Source: JANMZR01 sp040385875 (GTDB lineage: Bacteria > Bacteroidota > Bacteroidia > Cytophagales > Spirosomataceae). From it: a DNA stretch of 64,000 nt. A program made the translations under genes and the position numbers. The DNA is taken from NCBI GenBank assembly GCA_040385875.1, contig JAZKGO010000155.1, positions 1 through 64,000 on the forward strand. The letters run 5' to 3'. The notes beneath the pieces are model-generated. The model had not been told where the DNA came from and made no database searches. It saw only the letters and a program-made list of their open reading frames with translations. The stretch's first letter is position 1. Each line of letters opens with the position of its first letter. This document shows positions 46,076 through 55,741 of this stretch, piece by piece.

Positions 46076-47353
46076 ATGAAAAATTGGGTGCTTTTAATTT
46101 TCTTATTATTTGGTTTTGCAAAATCATTTGCTAATTCAATATTTATACCAATGGATAGTCGCCAGGCTAACCACTTAAAAGCCTATGGCATAGCCTATTG
46201 GCACTTAAAAGCTGACAAAGAACTCACTTGGCTCGTTAACTATCAAGGAGGAAGCTTTTTAATAGATTATTCTTCACAATTTGAAAATGAATGCAGGATA
46301 AGAGGGGTGAGTTATGATATCATTTCTGATGCAAAATCCATTGAAATCCTACAATTCATTGCCGACCCTGACAAAAATATGGAGGCAGTCAAGCTCCAAA
46401 AAGCTGCCAAAATAGCGGTATATTCCCCCATAAAAGTAAGCCAAGCTAGTTATGAAGATACTGATGCAGTGCTTTTGGTTTTGAAATATGCGGAGATACC
46501 TTTTGAATTAGTATACGATGAGGAAATCATGCGTGGCGATCTAAATTTATACGATTGGCTACATTTACATCATGAAGACTTTACCGGACAATATGGAAAA
46601 GACCGACGAAGAATGACTTATAACGATGTACAAATTCAGGAAAATATTGCCAAAAAATTTGGTTTCAATAAGGTATCAAAATTAAAACTAGAAGTGGCTA
46701 AATCTATCAAAGGTTTTTGTGCAGGGGGCGGCTATTTGTTTGCGATGTGCTCAGGTGCTGAATCCATAGACGTTGCTTTGGCGGCTGAAGGACTAGATAT
46801 TGTGCCAAGTGAATACGATGGTGATGAGGCGGAACCAGATGCTCAACAAAAACTTAATTTTGAAAAAACCATTGCCTTTGAAAGCTTTATTTTGGAAAAT
46901 GGCGATGGTGGTGGCAGGGGCATGCGATCCTTTTCTAATATCAATTCTGGTATGAATCAAGGCTTTGGTGGGGGTGGCTGGGGTGAAGAAGAAGCCGATA
47001 CCTATTTTAATTTGTTTAATTTTTCAGCCAAATGGGACGTTATTCCCGCACTATTAACCCAAAATCACGAGTATCAGATTCGGGAATTTATGGGACAAAC
47101 TACCGCTTTCAATAAAACAACTGTAAAATCCAGTGTATTAGTAATGGGCACCAGTAAAAGCTCAGACAGGTATATTTATGGTGAAGTAGGTCGTGGACAA
47201 TTCGCCTTCTATGGAGGCCATGATCCAGAAGGGCGTAGAGGTTTCCATCGCACACCAACCGATTTGAATTTGCATCCCAACTCCCCTGGCTATCGTCTGA
47301 TTTTGAACAATGTATTATTTCCGTCGGCTAAGAAAAAAAAGAGAAAAACTTAA
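46076..47353 (+). CDS. Secreted class-I amidotransferase-like protein
   Basis: 425 residues with a signal peptide (LLIFLLFGFAKSFA). Starts FIPMDSRQANHLKAYGIAYWH as in Bacteroidota proteins often labelled asparagine synthetase B, but it has none of the AsnB nucleotide-binding features. Residues about 115-260 (KIAVYSPIKVSQ, SIKGFCAGGGYLFAMCSGAES) look like a class-I glutamine-amidotransferase/DJ-1-like fold, with Cys in the CAGGG turn near the nucleophile elbow, and GEVGRGQFAFYGGHDPEG near the end. A Lys/Arg-rich tail (KKKKRKT) ends it. Function is unknown; the usual label is probably misleading. Confidence 0.7.
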   Translation: MKNWVLLIFLLFGFAKSFANSIFIPMDSRQANHLKAYGIAYWHLKADKELTWLVNYQGGSFLIDYSSQFENECRIRGVSYDIISDAKSIEILQFIADPDKNMEAVKLQKAAKIAVYSPIKVSQASYEDTDAVLLVLKYAEIPFELVYDEEIMRGDLNLYDWLHLHHEDFTGQYGKDRRRMTYNDVQIQENIAKKFGFNKVSKLKLEVAKSIKGFCAGGGYLFAMCSGAESIDVALAAEGLDIVPSEYDGDEAEPDAQQKLNFEKTIAFESFILENGDGGGRGMRSFSNINSGMNQGFGGGGWGEEEADTYFNLFNFSAKWDVIPALLTQNHEYQIREFMGQTTAFNKTTVKSSVLVMGTSKSSDRYIYGEVGRGQFAFYGGHDPEGRRGFHRTPTDLNLHPNSPGYRLILNNVLFPSAKKKKRKT

Positions 47354-47445
47354 TGATTTACCACTCAATAAAAACTAGAAATTATTAAGTTTTTTTTAAT
47401 TCAAATAGTTTAAATTTGCTTACAGACAAATAAACTAACACTCAA

Positions 47446-47712
47446 ATGAGAAACTCACACCTTACAATTGGCGACGTACTACCTGCCACATTGAAAAATC
47501 ACTATTCTGCTGCAGTTTTAAATGTAACCATCAAAGAGGCATTGGACATTGCAAAGTTTGATGAGCCTCCGACCTCAAATCTTTCGGATGCTGCTATTAA
47601 AAGCATCAATGAAATTTATTCGCATTACTTGAGTACTCATGCACATGACACGGAGTCGGCCTACTGGAATAAAACCGATGATGAAAACGAAGCTTTTTGG
47701 AATAAAAACTAA
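47446..47712 (+). CDS. Small hypothetical protein (88 aa)
   Basis: Not recognised. 88 residues, no signal peptide or transmembrane helix. The C-terminus contains a short tandem motif, AYWNKTDDENEAFWNKN (Tyr/Phe-Trp-Asn-Lys twice). A TAAATTTG -7-like element lies at 47411-47418, 27 bp before the ATG, which supports it as a real gene. It is followed by a gene-free stretch with hairpins. Confidence 0.55.
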   Translation: MRNSHLTIGDVLPATLKNHYSAAVLNVTIKEALDIAKFDEPPTSNLSDAAIKSINEIYSHYLSTHAHDTESAYWNKTDDENEAFWNKN

Positions 47713-48102
47713 AGGAAACTTCTGTAAACTCGAATTCCAATTATCATTTCTCCATTTGGAGAAACAGGAATGAGGTTTTAAGAAAATTATGAGAGTTTAT
47801 AGAGGCTACCTAAATCATATATTCTAAATTCAAAAGATTAATTATTCTAAAAAGAATCGGAATANNNNNNNNNNNNNNNNNNNNNNNNNNNNNNNNNNNN
47901 NNNNNNNNNNNNNNNNNNNNNNNNNNNNNNNNNNNNNNNNNNNNNNNNNNNNNNNNNNNNNNNNCTAAATCATATATTCTAAATTCAAAAGATTAATTAT
48001 TCTAAAAAGAATCGGAATAATTAATCTTTTATCTAGCTACTGTTACAATAAGAGTGCATTTCAATAGAAATAAATAAGATCAATTTCAACAATCCAATTC
48101 TC
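47713..48102. other. Gene-free stretch with hairpins and a false gap
   Basis: 390 bp, of which 100 are Ns (47865-47964) and 55 a duplicate copy (47810-47864 equals 47965-48019), so the real length is about 235 bp. A perfect 8-bp palindrome (TTTCTCCA / TGGAGAAA, 47747-47764) without a T-tail and a 16-bp hairpin (see next entry) are present. No gene recognised. Confidence 0.85.
47987..48030. terminator. Large perfect hairpin between the 88-aa gene and the coupled pair
   Basis: Perfect 16-bp arms at 47987-48002 and 48015-48030 with a 12-nt loop, beginning AAAA and ending TTTT, so it can act as a terminator on either strand. The sequence is almost all A/T, so the stem is weaker than its length suggests. 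Confidence 0.6.
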
Positions 48103-49158
48103 ATGATGGATGAGATAAAAGAAAAAGTCAAACATACCTCTATTGGCTCCATCCTATTAGAAAACTTTGATTCAAAATTTCTAAAACTGATTTCCAAGCC
48201 CTCCTTTCAAAATATTTATCAATTTTCAGCAAATATTCCCAGGCAATTTAGTTCATTTTTCGGCTATGAAATTCAACTTTCAAACGATGAAAACAAGGCT
48301 GATTTCTTACTATGCATCCATAACTTTAAAGTTTTTTACGAGGTAATTTCAAATGAAATTTTCATAAAAAAATTTGACAAAGAAACTGCCGAGGGTTTAC
48401 AATGTTTTGCCAATTGGATGTTTGCTAATAAGGGTACCGCACAAACAATATGTAATATTTGGATTGAAATTGATCATGGGGATTTAGCAACGACTCAACC
48501 AAAATTAAACTTTTTTTTGGGCCCTAAAACCAATACAAATAAGCTTGAAATTTTACTGGCTACTGAGCAAACTTTCAAACTATTATACAATAAACAGGTG
48601 GCAGCCACTACCTTAAAACTTTTGCTTGAAATTTATAGCAAGCTCAGAAATCAATCATTCATTTCACAAATTGGTATGATGAATGCCCGAAATAATGAAA
48701 GTTTGAGATTATTTATTCAAAAAATAGATCGAGAAGATTTCCTCCCTTTACTCAATAGAATAGAATATAAATATATAACTGATAATCAGCTAGTTAAGCT
48801 CATTAATATTTGCTTACAGAATACAAAACATACTGATCTAGATATTGATATTCTTGAAAAAGTAAAAGAAAATATTGGCTTGGAATGCTATTTTGACACT
48901 ATAAAACAAGCTATCCTTTTTTTACAATTGCTATTTAAAGAAAAGCTTTGTACTCTAGATAATTATATAAATTTGACGACGCATTTGACCTCTATGAGTA
49001 TTGATGAAGATGGTGATTTTCAGCATTTTTTTTCACATTTCAAAATTTCGTATAAGCCCTCAATTGGTGCGGATGCAAAAGCTTATATTGGCTATGCTGA
49101 AAGCAAAATAGCCCATAAAATTATTGAAACTAAACCTTTAAACCAAAGATTGGCATGA
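48103..49158 (+). CDS. Uncharacterised cytosolic protein coupled to a haem lipoprotein
   Basis: 351 residues, no signal or membrane segment. From memory the stretches NIWIEIDH, FFLGP, QIGMMNARNNESLRLFI, DIDILEKVKENIGLECYFD and HFKISYKPSIGADAKAYIGY recall an uncharacterised family of about 350-400 aa best seen in cyanobacteria; this could not be checked. No catalytic motif is evident. Its stop overlaps the next gene's start by 4 bp (ATGA at 49155), so it is translationally coupled to a CxxCH lipoprotein. No domain name can be given. Confidence 0.65.
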   Translation: MMDEIKEKVKHTSIGSILLENFDSKFLKLISKPSFQNIYQFSANIPRQFSSFFGYEIQLSNDENKADFLLCIHNFKVFYEVISNEIFIKKFDKETAEGLQCFANWMFANKGTAQTICNIWIEIDHGDLATTQPKLNFFLGPKTNTNKLEILLATEQTFKLLYNKQVAATTLKLLLEIYSKLRNQSFISQIGMMNARNNESLRLFIQKIDREDFLPLLNRIEYKYITDNQLVKLINICLQNTKHTDLDIDILEKVKENIGLECYFDTIKQAILFLQLLFKEKLCTLDNYINLTTHLTSMSIDEDGDFQHFFSHFKISYKPSIGADAKAYIGYAESKIAHKIIETKPLNQRLA

Positions 49159-50591
49159 ACATATCTACTCCTATTTTCAAAACAGCTATTGCGATTGGCA
49201 TCATAGCTTCCATTTATTATTCATGCAAATCGAACAATAAAACGGAGTCCCTAACCAGTAATATTGAAAATAATTCTTTAACTGAGTATGCCAAATTACC
49301 CTTTAGCTTGGGATTGCCATTGGCCACTACGATACCAGGTTTTAGAAATCGGGATTCTTTAGTTGCCTTTTTGCAGGATGCTTCGGATGACTTTTCTTGG
49401 CGAACTTTCATTGGCTTAAACTGGCCCGCCGATGCCGATGGAAACCCTGACACTGCCGCTCATTTTGGTGATAATGAACGATTTACAGTACTTGAACATT
49501 GGATGCCTTCCACTTCAATTTATCGTGAAAACAACCTAGAACCTAAGCCTTGGAATTATAAATTTTTAGATTCAAAAAATGAAGCTACTGTAGATCATGG
49601 CATGAGATTAATTGCAAAATTGAAAAAATTTGATAACGAAAACCCTGAAAATGAGCACCTTATCGACCAAAATAAAAATTATACCTATTATGAGGTTTTT
49701 TACAATAAACAAGCCTATGACTACGTAAAAAAAGGGAAACTATATAACAAAGCAGGCCAGCAGGAATTTGCTAAAAAACTGCCATCTATTACAGAAGGAT
49801 TGAAAGTAACTGAAAATGGCAAACCTTTAAATATTGAGAAAACATTTAAAAGAGCCTATTTGCCTGTTGGTAATTTTAAAGATTCAACAAAAATAGTTGG
49901 TAATCAAACTTTAAACTTCATCATCAATCCTGGTGCTATCATAGTAAAAACCGCTTGGAAGGAGATTGCCGCCAATGATGACAAATCTAAATTTTTCATC
50001 ACCAAAGTAAAATATAAAGGCAAAGAAGAAATAGTTTTGGGGCTTGTTGGCATGCATATCATGCACAAAGTTGCGGAAGCTACGCAATGGGTATGGAGTA
50101 GCTTTGCCCACGTGGATAATGCTCCTCAAATGAATCCTGATGGCAGTGTTCAGCTTGAACCAGGTGTCAAGTATAATTATTTCAATACAAAAAATTTGGA
50201 TAAATCGACCTTTAATAAATTACCAGATACAAGTAATACAGAAAAGATTCCTACTCAAGTAGTATCAATATTGCCAGCTCAGAAAAACCCTGACAAATTC
50301 AACAAAAAATACCTTGATTTGATAAAAAAATATGACTCAAAATCAGTTTGGCAATATTATAGGTTGCTCGGTACCCAATGGCCTTTTAAAGAAACTCTCT
50401 TTACAAATGGGGACGATTACCAGCCAAGCTTATTAGCCAATCCAGTGATGGAGACCTTTTTTCAGGCCAATTCCAGCTGTATGAAATGTCATAGTCAAGC
50501 GAGATTTTTAAAAAAAGATCCTATCACTAAAAAACATGGAATGAATGCTGATTTTGTATGGGGTATTGCCAATGTAGCTAATAAGCGGTAA
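49155..50591 (+). CDS. Mono-haem cytochrome-like lipoprotein
   Basis: 478 residues with a lipoprotein-type N-terminus (AIAIGIIASIYYSCKSNN; Cys23). One haem-binding CxxCH lies near the C-terminus (SSCMKCHSQAR, Cys442-His446). Blocks such as FSWRTFIGLNWPADADGNP, LGLVGMHIMHKV, and WVWSSFAHVDNAP recall a family of poorly characterised cytochrome-family proteins of Proteobacteria and Bacteroidota. A distal Met ligand cannot be assigned. The protein should sit in the periplasm or outer membrane as an electron carrier or sensor. Coupled to the unknown cytosolic protein upstream and convergent with the giant cyclase gene 98 bp downstream. Confidence 0.7.
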   Translation: MNISTPIFKTAIAIGIIASIYYSCKSNNKTESLTSNIENNSLTEYAKLPFSLGLPLATTIPGFRNRDSLVAFLQDASDDFSWRTFIGLNWPADADGNPDTAAHFGDNERFTVLEHWMPSTSIYRENNLEPKPWNYKFLDSKNEATVDHGMRLIAKLKKFDNENPENEHLIDQNKNYTYYEVFYNKQAYDYVKKGKLYNKAGQQEFAKKLPSITEGLKVTENGKPLNIEKTFKRAYLPVGNFKDSTKIVGNQTLNFIINPGAIIVKTAWKEIAANDDKSKFFITKVKYKGKEEIVLGLVGMHIMHKVAEATQWVWSSFAHVDNAPQMNPDGSVQLEPGVKYNYFNTKNLDKSTFNKLPDTSNTEKIPTQVVSILPAQKNPDKFNKKYLDLIKKYDSKSVWQYYRLLGTQWPFKETLFTNGDDYQPSLLANPVMETFFQANSSCMKCHSQARFLKKDPITKKHGMNADFVWGIANVANKR

Positions 50592-50689
50592 AAAATTATT
50601 GTAAAAAAAATGGGAAATTGGCTTCGCTACCAATTAAAATCAGAAATTGAATGTTGGAAAAAATAGCGAAAATTGAAAAAAAAGATTAA

Positions 50690-53600
50690 TCAAATCTTTT
50701 CCTCAACAAAGTACATGGTAGTTTCGCCCAAACTTTTGGCAAGCACTTTGCCCCTATTGAAGCATTTATATTGATCTTTGACCAGATTGTAGGTTGCCTC
50801 TGATAGGTTCACTCTACCTACTTCAGAATGTTGTTCCATTCTTGCGGCTACGTTTACAGCATCGCCCCAAATGTCAAACTGGAATTTCTTGGTACCCACA
50901 ACGCCAGATACTACAGGACCAGTATTGATGCCTAGTCTCATCTCAAAATACGGCTTACCTTCTTTTTTCCTTTCATCGCAACGTAATTTCATGAACTCCT
51001 GCATTTGAATAGCTGTATTTACTACGTCATATACTGTAGCCTTATTATTACCTGGGCAGCCCCCGACTGCCATATAAGCATCGCCAATAGTTTTTATTTT
51101 TTCCAAACCGTTTTGGATGGTTAGTTCGTCAAATTTTTTAAAACAAACATCCAACTCTGATACCAATTCTTCTGGACTAAGTATTTCAGATATTTTAGTG
51201 AAATTTTTAATGTCAGAAAATAAAATTGTTGCCTTGTCATAACGTCTGGCCACAGTTTTTCCATAATTTTTTAGTTCCTCAGCGGTTTCTTCAGGTAAAA
51301 TGTTTAGAAGTAAATCATCTGATTTTTTCTTTTCTTTTGTTAATTCAGAGTTTTTCTCCCCAAGCTCCCATGTTCTGTCTTTTACTTTTTGGTCCATTTC
51401 ATTATATAAAATTACATTTTCTAACGAAATAGCTAGCTGGCCAGCAATAGTTTTAAAAAATTCAACTCTTTTTTGGTCGTAAGCATATTCAGTAAGGTCA
51501 TTTTCAAAATAAATTGCTCCTAAAAAATCACCTTTGGCCACGATTGGAATACAGCAAACCGAAACTGGCAAGTTTGTTTTGATATAATTATCGAAGTTAT
51601 AACGCCGATCAAAAGCAAGATTTGGGCTTACAAATTCGTCTTTTGAACGCATAACATATTGAATAATAGAATGCGGATATTGATTTTGGTTGATGTTTAA
51701 TCTATCCTCTGAAAGAATATTGATAGATTCATTAGTGCCTATTGCATAGGGTAATAACTCATTACTTTTCGATTTCATAATAATCACCACCTTACTCGAA
51801 CTTGCATTGGATATTACAAGTTCCACCATTTTATGTAAAAGACCATCCAAACTATTCTCGGAGGAAAGCACTTGATTCGATTTAATAATGGTATTTAGGT
51901 CATAAATATTTTGAAAGCCCGCAATAGTATTATTACTTTCAGAATTAGAAAACGAGCCAATGATCAATGGGAAATTATTACTTAACTGAATACATTTGTT
52001 TTCTGCACCCCATTTTCGATAACACTCAAAAGCTTTTTGAAGCATCAATTCAGCAAATTCTTTCTGGCTTGTTTTAAACAAAAAATACGCAAAGTGCTCT
52101 CTAGCAAGAGCTTCTTCATTCACAAAACCAGCTTCATTTGAAAAGTCAATTCCTTTTTGAAATTTTTGAGCGGCCTCCACTATTTTGCCATTCTTTTCAA
52201 GAATTAAAGCCTCTAAAATACAAACCTTATTTTCATAATTTTGTGGGGCATATTTTGAAAAAGATTTTAATAAGTTTAGTTTTTTGGTAACTTCTTTTTT
52301 GATTTTATTGCCTTCATCCTCTTCAATTTTTCTATCAATTTTCAAACTATTTAATGCCGACAACAACAAATACGTAGGGTAAAATATTTGTCTTAGTGTT
52401 GTTTCATCTTCATATTTTTGGGCTTTGGCATCGTAATCATGACCAAGTTCATATTCATTGAAATAAGCTGCTAAACCTAATTTATAGAAATACAAGTTAA
52501 AAGTACTTGCAATATCACCTAATTTATTGAGCTGCATCATACAAGCTTCCTCGTCAAAGTCCTCACTTTTAAGTACCCAAGGCTCCTCGGTTTTCTGTAA
52601 CAAACCAATTACGTATTGGCGTTGACTTTCTGAAATGAGGTAGACCAAATCCTGCTTTAAACTTTTGATAGTAACGCAATCTTCAGTCATAGATTCGAAA
52701 ACCTCACCCAATTTGTCGCCTGTAAACATGCGCATATGATTATAAAACGAAGCCGCAAAGGAAGCGTACAACAAGTCACCAGTTTGGCGTCCAATATAGT
52801 AAGCCTCTCTAAGTGGGGTAATCACTTCAAAGAGGGAGTCTTTCCAATAAGCTAAAAAACCATAATAAGCCACCATTACTTTGGCTTTAATCATAGGTGA
52901 ATTGTTCTTTTCCAATAGCTTGAGCGACATTTTCGCAAAATCATACCCATTGATAACGTCACCCATCGCCACTGTAATTGCAAAACCGAAACCACAATAG
53001 GAGAATGCTGAAAACTCAGAATTGCCATATCGCAAACTCAAATACACCTGCCTGAAATAAATAATAGGTAAAATATCGGGAGCTGTGCCAAAAATACTTA
53101 CTGTGGCCACCGTAGTGAGTCTAATAAATGCCTTTGCCTTTTCGTGGTGCATTTCAGGCAAATTTGGAATATCATCGATATTTTTACCTAAAAGAAATAA
53201 TTTAACCTTTGCAAATTCTGTAAGAATAGCTAGTTTACTGGGATTTCGCTTAATGCCGTAACCAATTTCATCTAATATTTCCAATAAAAGAGCTACTGTT
53301 TCAGGAAACTGGTGTGTTTCACTCAGATGAACCAATCTGATTTCATGTGCTTTATTCTTGTCTTCAAAATTTTTGGCACGTTTTAAAGAAGTCTCTAGTA
53401 ACTCATTTGCGACTCCTGACTCTCCCACAATCATACCACATTCTGCAGCATCATTGTGTAAGTTCATCATCAAATTATAGTTTTCATCCCAGTCGGCCAT
53501 ATTCATCAACAATAAGGCTGATTTCAAATAGCTAAATGCAAGTTCAAAAGAAGCCATTTTTTTGGCTTCAATGCCCACTTTATAGTTTATTTCAGCTACG

Positions 53601-55741
53601 GCGATTCGTTCATCTGGCTTAATATTTTGAGCACCTAAATTATAATTGCTGGCAATCAAAAACATCTGTTTAGCATCTTCCACATAGTTTTGCTCTCCTA
53701 AAAGCAGGCCCGCAATCTTATAATGGATCAAACTTTTTTCTCCTTCTGATATCAGTTCATTTGAAGTTTGTTGAATCCGATCGTGTACAAACCGATACTC
53801 ATCATAAGTTTCTTTTTCCAAAAGATTTTCTGACACATAGTAGTCTAAATCCCTCTCTATTTGCTCCTTTGGCATATTTACTAAAGCAAAAAGCATTTTT
53901 GTTTTAGTGGGATTACCGAGACATGAAGCCACCATTAGGGTTTTCAATACATTTGGCGGTAATTTTTTTACCTTTTCGCTCATATAGGATATCACATTAT
54001 CAGCAATTTGTATATCGCCAAAACTATGCGCATCCCAAACCCATTTCTGAGTTTCCGAAACAAACCTCAATATCTTTTTTTGTTCAATAGTATCTATAAA
54101 TTTGCGTATAAAAAAAGGATTCCCCATCGTTTTATTATACACAATTGTACTGAGTTCTTCGGGATTATCTGTTAAAAAAGAATTATTAATTAAGGCCAGA
54201 ATGTCCGTTTTTTCTAAGTTTTTTAAGGTGATAACTAGATTTTTAGGCTTTTCTTTTAACAAATGGGTCAAATTCTGATTATGGAATTGAGTGGCTTCAG
54301 TATCGGTTGATCTGAATGAGCCAATAAACATGAAATTATTAATTTCATTACCTGATAGCAATGCGTGGAAAGAACGCCATGAAGATGGATCGGCATTTTG
54401 AATTTCATCAATAAACAAAACCAGCGGATGCTCTGGAGTAGAAATAGTTTGTATCAGCCTCAAAAACAAGAAGTTAACCCTACTCTCTAGTTGATTGACA
54501 CTCAATGAGGGAATGGATTTTTGAGGCCCTATTATCCATTTAAATTCTGGTACAATTTCAATTAATAATTGGCCAATATCATCGACAGCACTTTTAATGA
54601 GCGATTTCCATTCTTCTAATTTATTGTCAGGCAATGAGAGTATATAAGCAGCTAATCCGTTGAAAGCCTGTACCATAGCTCTGTTTGGCAGCTGTAAATT
54701 TTGCTGGCCAAATTTGCCAGAAATAAATACGCCATCGTTTTCTTCAACAAAAATATTGAATTGGTGAACTAACGAAGACTTGCCCACACCCGCAGATCCT
54801 GAGATAATAATTAATTCATTGCCATTGTTTTTGATGTTTTTGAAACGATCCTTTAGGGTATTAAATTCTTCGACTCTGCCATAGAAATTACTGGAAAGGT
54901 GTATTTGATCAGGGTAATCTTTTTGGCCTAATTTAAAGATCTCAATATTATTGTTTTTATTGAGTAATTGCTGGCATTGCAACAAATCATATTCTAACCC
55001 AAGAGCAGTTTGGTAGCGGGCATCTGGGCTTTTATTTAAAAGTTTTTCAATTATTTGTGCTAAAACAATTGGTGTATCGTTCCTAGCTTCTGTTACAGGT
55101 GGTGGCACTTTCACTATATGATCGTGAATCATTTCGGCAATAGTGTGGTATAAAAATGGCGTTTTACCAGTCCAAAGTTCATAAAGCACTACTCCCAACG
55201 AATATAAGTCTGTTCTGTTGTCAGTAGTTTTATTCAAATGGCCAGATTGTTCTGGAGCCATATAAGAAAGCTCAGTGCCCCATTCTACAAAAATTGGTGC
55301 TTTGCTATTTGACTTTTTTGTTGCTAAACTGAAATCAATAATTTGTATTGAACCTTCAGTTTTATTGAGTAAAATATTATGGCTGTTAATGCGATGATGG
55401 ATTACCCCATCTGCATGAATATGATTGAGTGTTTGAACTATTTTAATGGAAAAATTAAGAAAATCTGAGAGTGAGATTTTTGTTTTCAGAGCGGCCTCTT
55501 TAATGGTAATACCATTAAAGTATTCATAAAATATAGCTTCCTTGTTCTGAAATATGCCTTTATTTATCGGTTTACGAATACTATCAAAATTTAATAAACG
55601 AGTAATCTCATATTCATTCAAAAGTTCAGTTTTAGAACCCTTCAAATGACTACATATTTTGCATACAACTGGTTTATTTTCAGGTTGATCGTTTAGCAAA
55701 TAAACTAAAGATCTAGAACTTTCCCCTATAATAGTATCCAC
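50690..55741 (-). CDS. Pseudokinase - AAA-type ATPase - GAF - adenylyl cyclase fusion
   Basis: 1683 residues. A Ser/Thr-kinase-like domain (1-260) keeps the lysine (VVCKI, Lys28), APE (162-164) and DLYSLGVVLYELWTGKTPF but has HHRINSHN where HRDxxxxN is required: Arg117 replaces the catalytic Asp, and DFG is DFS (136-138). An AAA/STAND-like ATPase follows (Walker A SGSAGVGKSS, about 314-323; Walker B LFIDEIQNAD), then a long helical TPR-like region to about 1280, a GAF domain (about 1290-1445), a coiled coil, and a class III cyclase. The cyclase has both metal Asp (1510, 1554), adenine-selecting Lys1550 and Asp1623, and Asn1630/Arg1634, so it should make cAMP. Cytoplasmic; input signal unknown. 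Confidence 0.9.
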   Translation of the reverse strand: MDTIIGESSRSLVYLLNDQPENKPVVCKICSHLKGSKTELLNEYEITRLLNFDSIRKPINKGIFQNKEAIFYEYFNGITIKEAALKTKISLSDFLNFSIKIVQTLNHIHADGVIHHRINSHNILLNKTEGSIQIIDFSLATKKSNSKAPIFVEWGTELSYMAPEQSGHLNKTTDNRTDLYSLGVVLYELWTGKTPFLYHTIAEMIHDHIVKVPPPVTEARNDTPIVLAQIIEKLLNKSPDARYQTALGLEYDLLQCQQLLNKNNNIEIFKLGQKDYPDQIHLSSNFYGRVEEFNTLKDRFKNIKNNGNELIIISGSAGVGKSSLVHQFNIFVEENDGVFISGKFGQQNLQLPNRAMVQAFNGLAAYILSLPDNKLEEWKSLIKSAVDDIGQLLIEIVPEFKWIIGPQKSIPSLSVNQLESRVNFLFLRLIQTISTPEHPLVLFIDEIQNADPSSWRSFHALLSGNEINNFMFIGSFRSTDTEATQFHNQNLTHLLKEKPKNLVITLKNLEKTDILALINNSFLTDNPEELSTIVYNKTMGNPFFIRKFIDTIEQKKILRFVSETQKWVWDAHSFGDIQIADNVISYMSEKVKKLPPNVLKTLMVASCLGNPTKTKMLFALVNMPKEQIERDLDYYVSENLLEKETYDEYRFVHDRIQQTSNELISEGEKSLIHYKIAGLLLGEQNYVEDAKQMFLIASNYNLGAQNIKPDERIAVAEINYKVGIEAKKMASFELAFSYLKSALLLMNMADWDENYNLMMNLHNDAAECGMIVGESGVANELLETSLKRAKNFEDKNKAHEIRLVHLSETHQFPETVALLLEILDEIGYGIKRNPSKLAILTEFAKVKLFLLGKNIDDIPNLPEMHHEKAKAFIRLTTVATVSIFGTAPDILPIIYFRQVYLSLRYGNSEFSAFSYCGFGFAITVAMGDVINGYDFAKMSLKLLEKNNSPMIKAKVMVAYYGFLAYWKDSLFEVITPLREAYYIGRQTGDLLYASFAASFYNHMRMFTGDKLGEVFESMTEDCVTIKSLKQDLVYLISESQRQYVIGLLQKTEEPWVLKSEDFDEEACMMQLNKLGDIASTFNLYFYKLGLAAYFNEYELGHDYDAKAQKYEDETTLRQIFYPTYLLLSALNSLKIDRKIEEDEGNKIKKEVTKKLNLLKSFSKYAPQNYENKVCILEALILEKNGKIVEAAQKFQKGIDFSNEAGFVNEEALAREHFAYFLFKTSQKEFAELMLQKAFECYRKWGAENKCIQLSNNFPLIIGSFSNSESNNTIAGFQNIYDLNTIIKSNQVLSSENSLDGLLHKMVELVISNASSSKVVIIMKSKSNELLPYAIGTNESINILSEDRLNINQNQYPHSIIQYVMRSKDEFVSPNLAFDRRYNFDNYIKTNLPVSVCCIPIVAKGDFLGAIYFENDLTEYAYDQKRVEFFKTIAGQLAISLENVILYNEMDQKVKDRTWELGEKNSELTKEKKKSDDLLLNILPEETAEELKNYGKTVARRYDKATILFSDIKNFTKISEILSPEELVSELDVCFKKFDELTIQNGLEKIKTIGDAYMAVGGCPGNNKATVYDVVNTAIQMQEFMKLRCDERKKEGKPYFEMRLGINTGPVVSGVVGTKKFQFDIWGDAVNVAARMEQHSEVGRVNLSEATYNLVKDQYKCFNRGKVLAKSLGETTMYFVEEKI

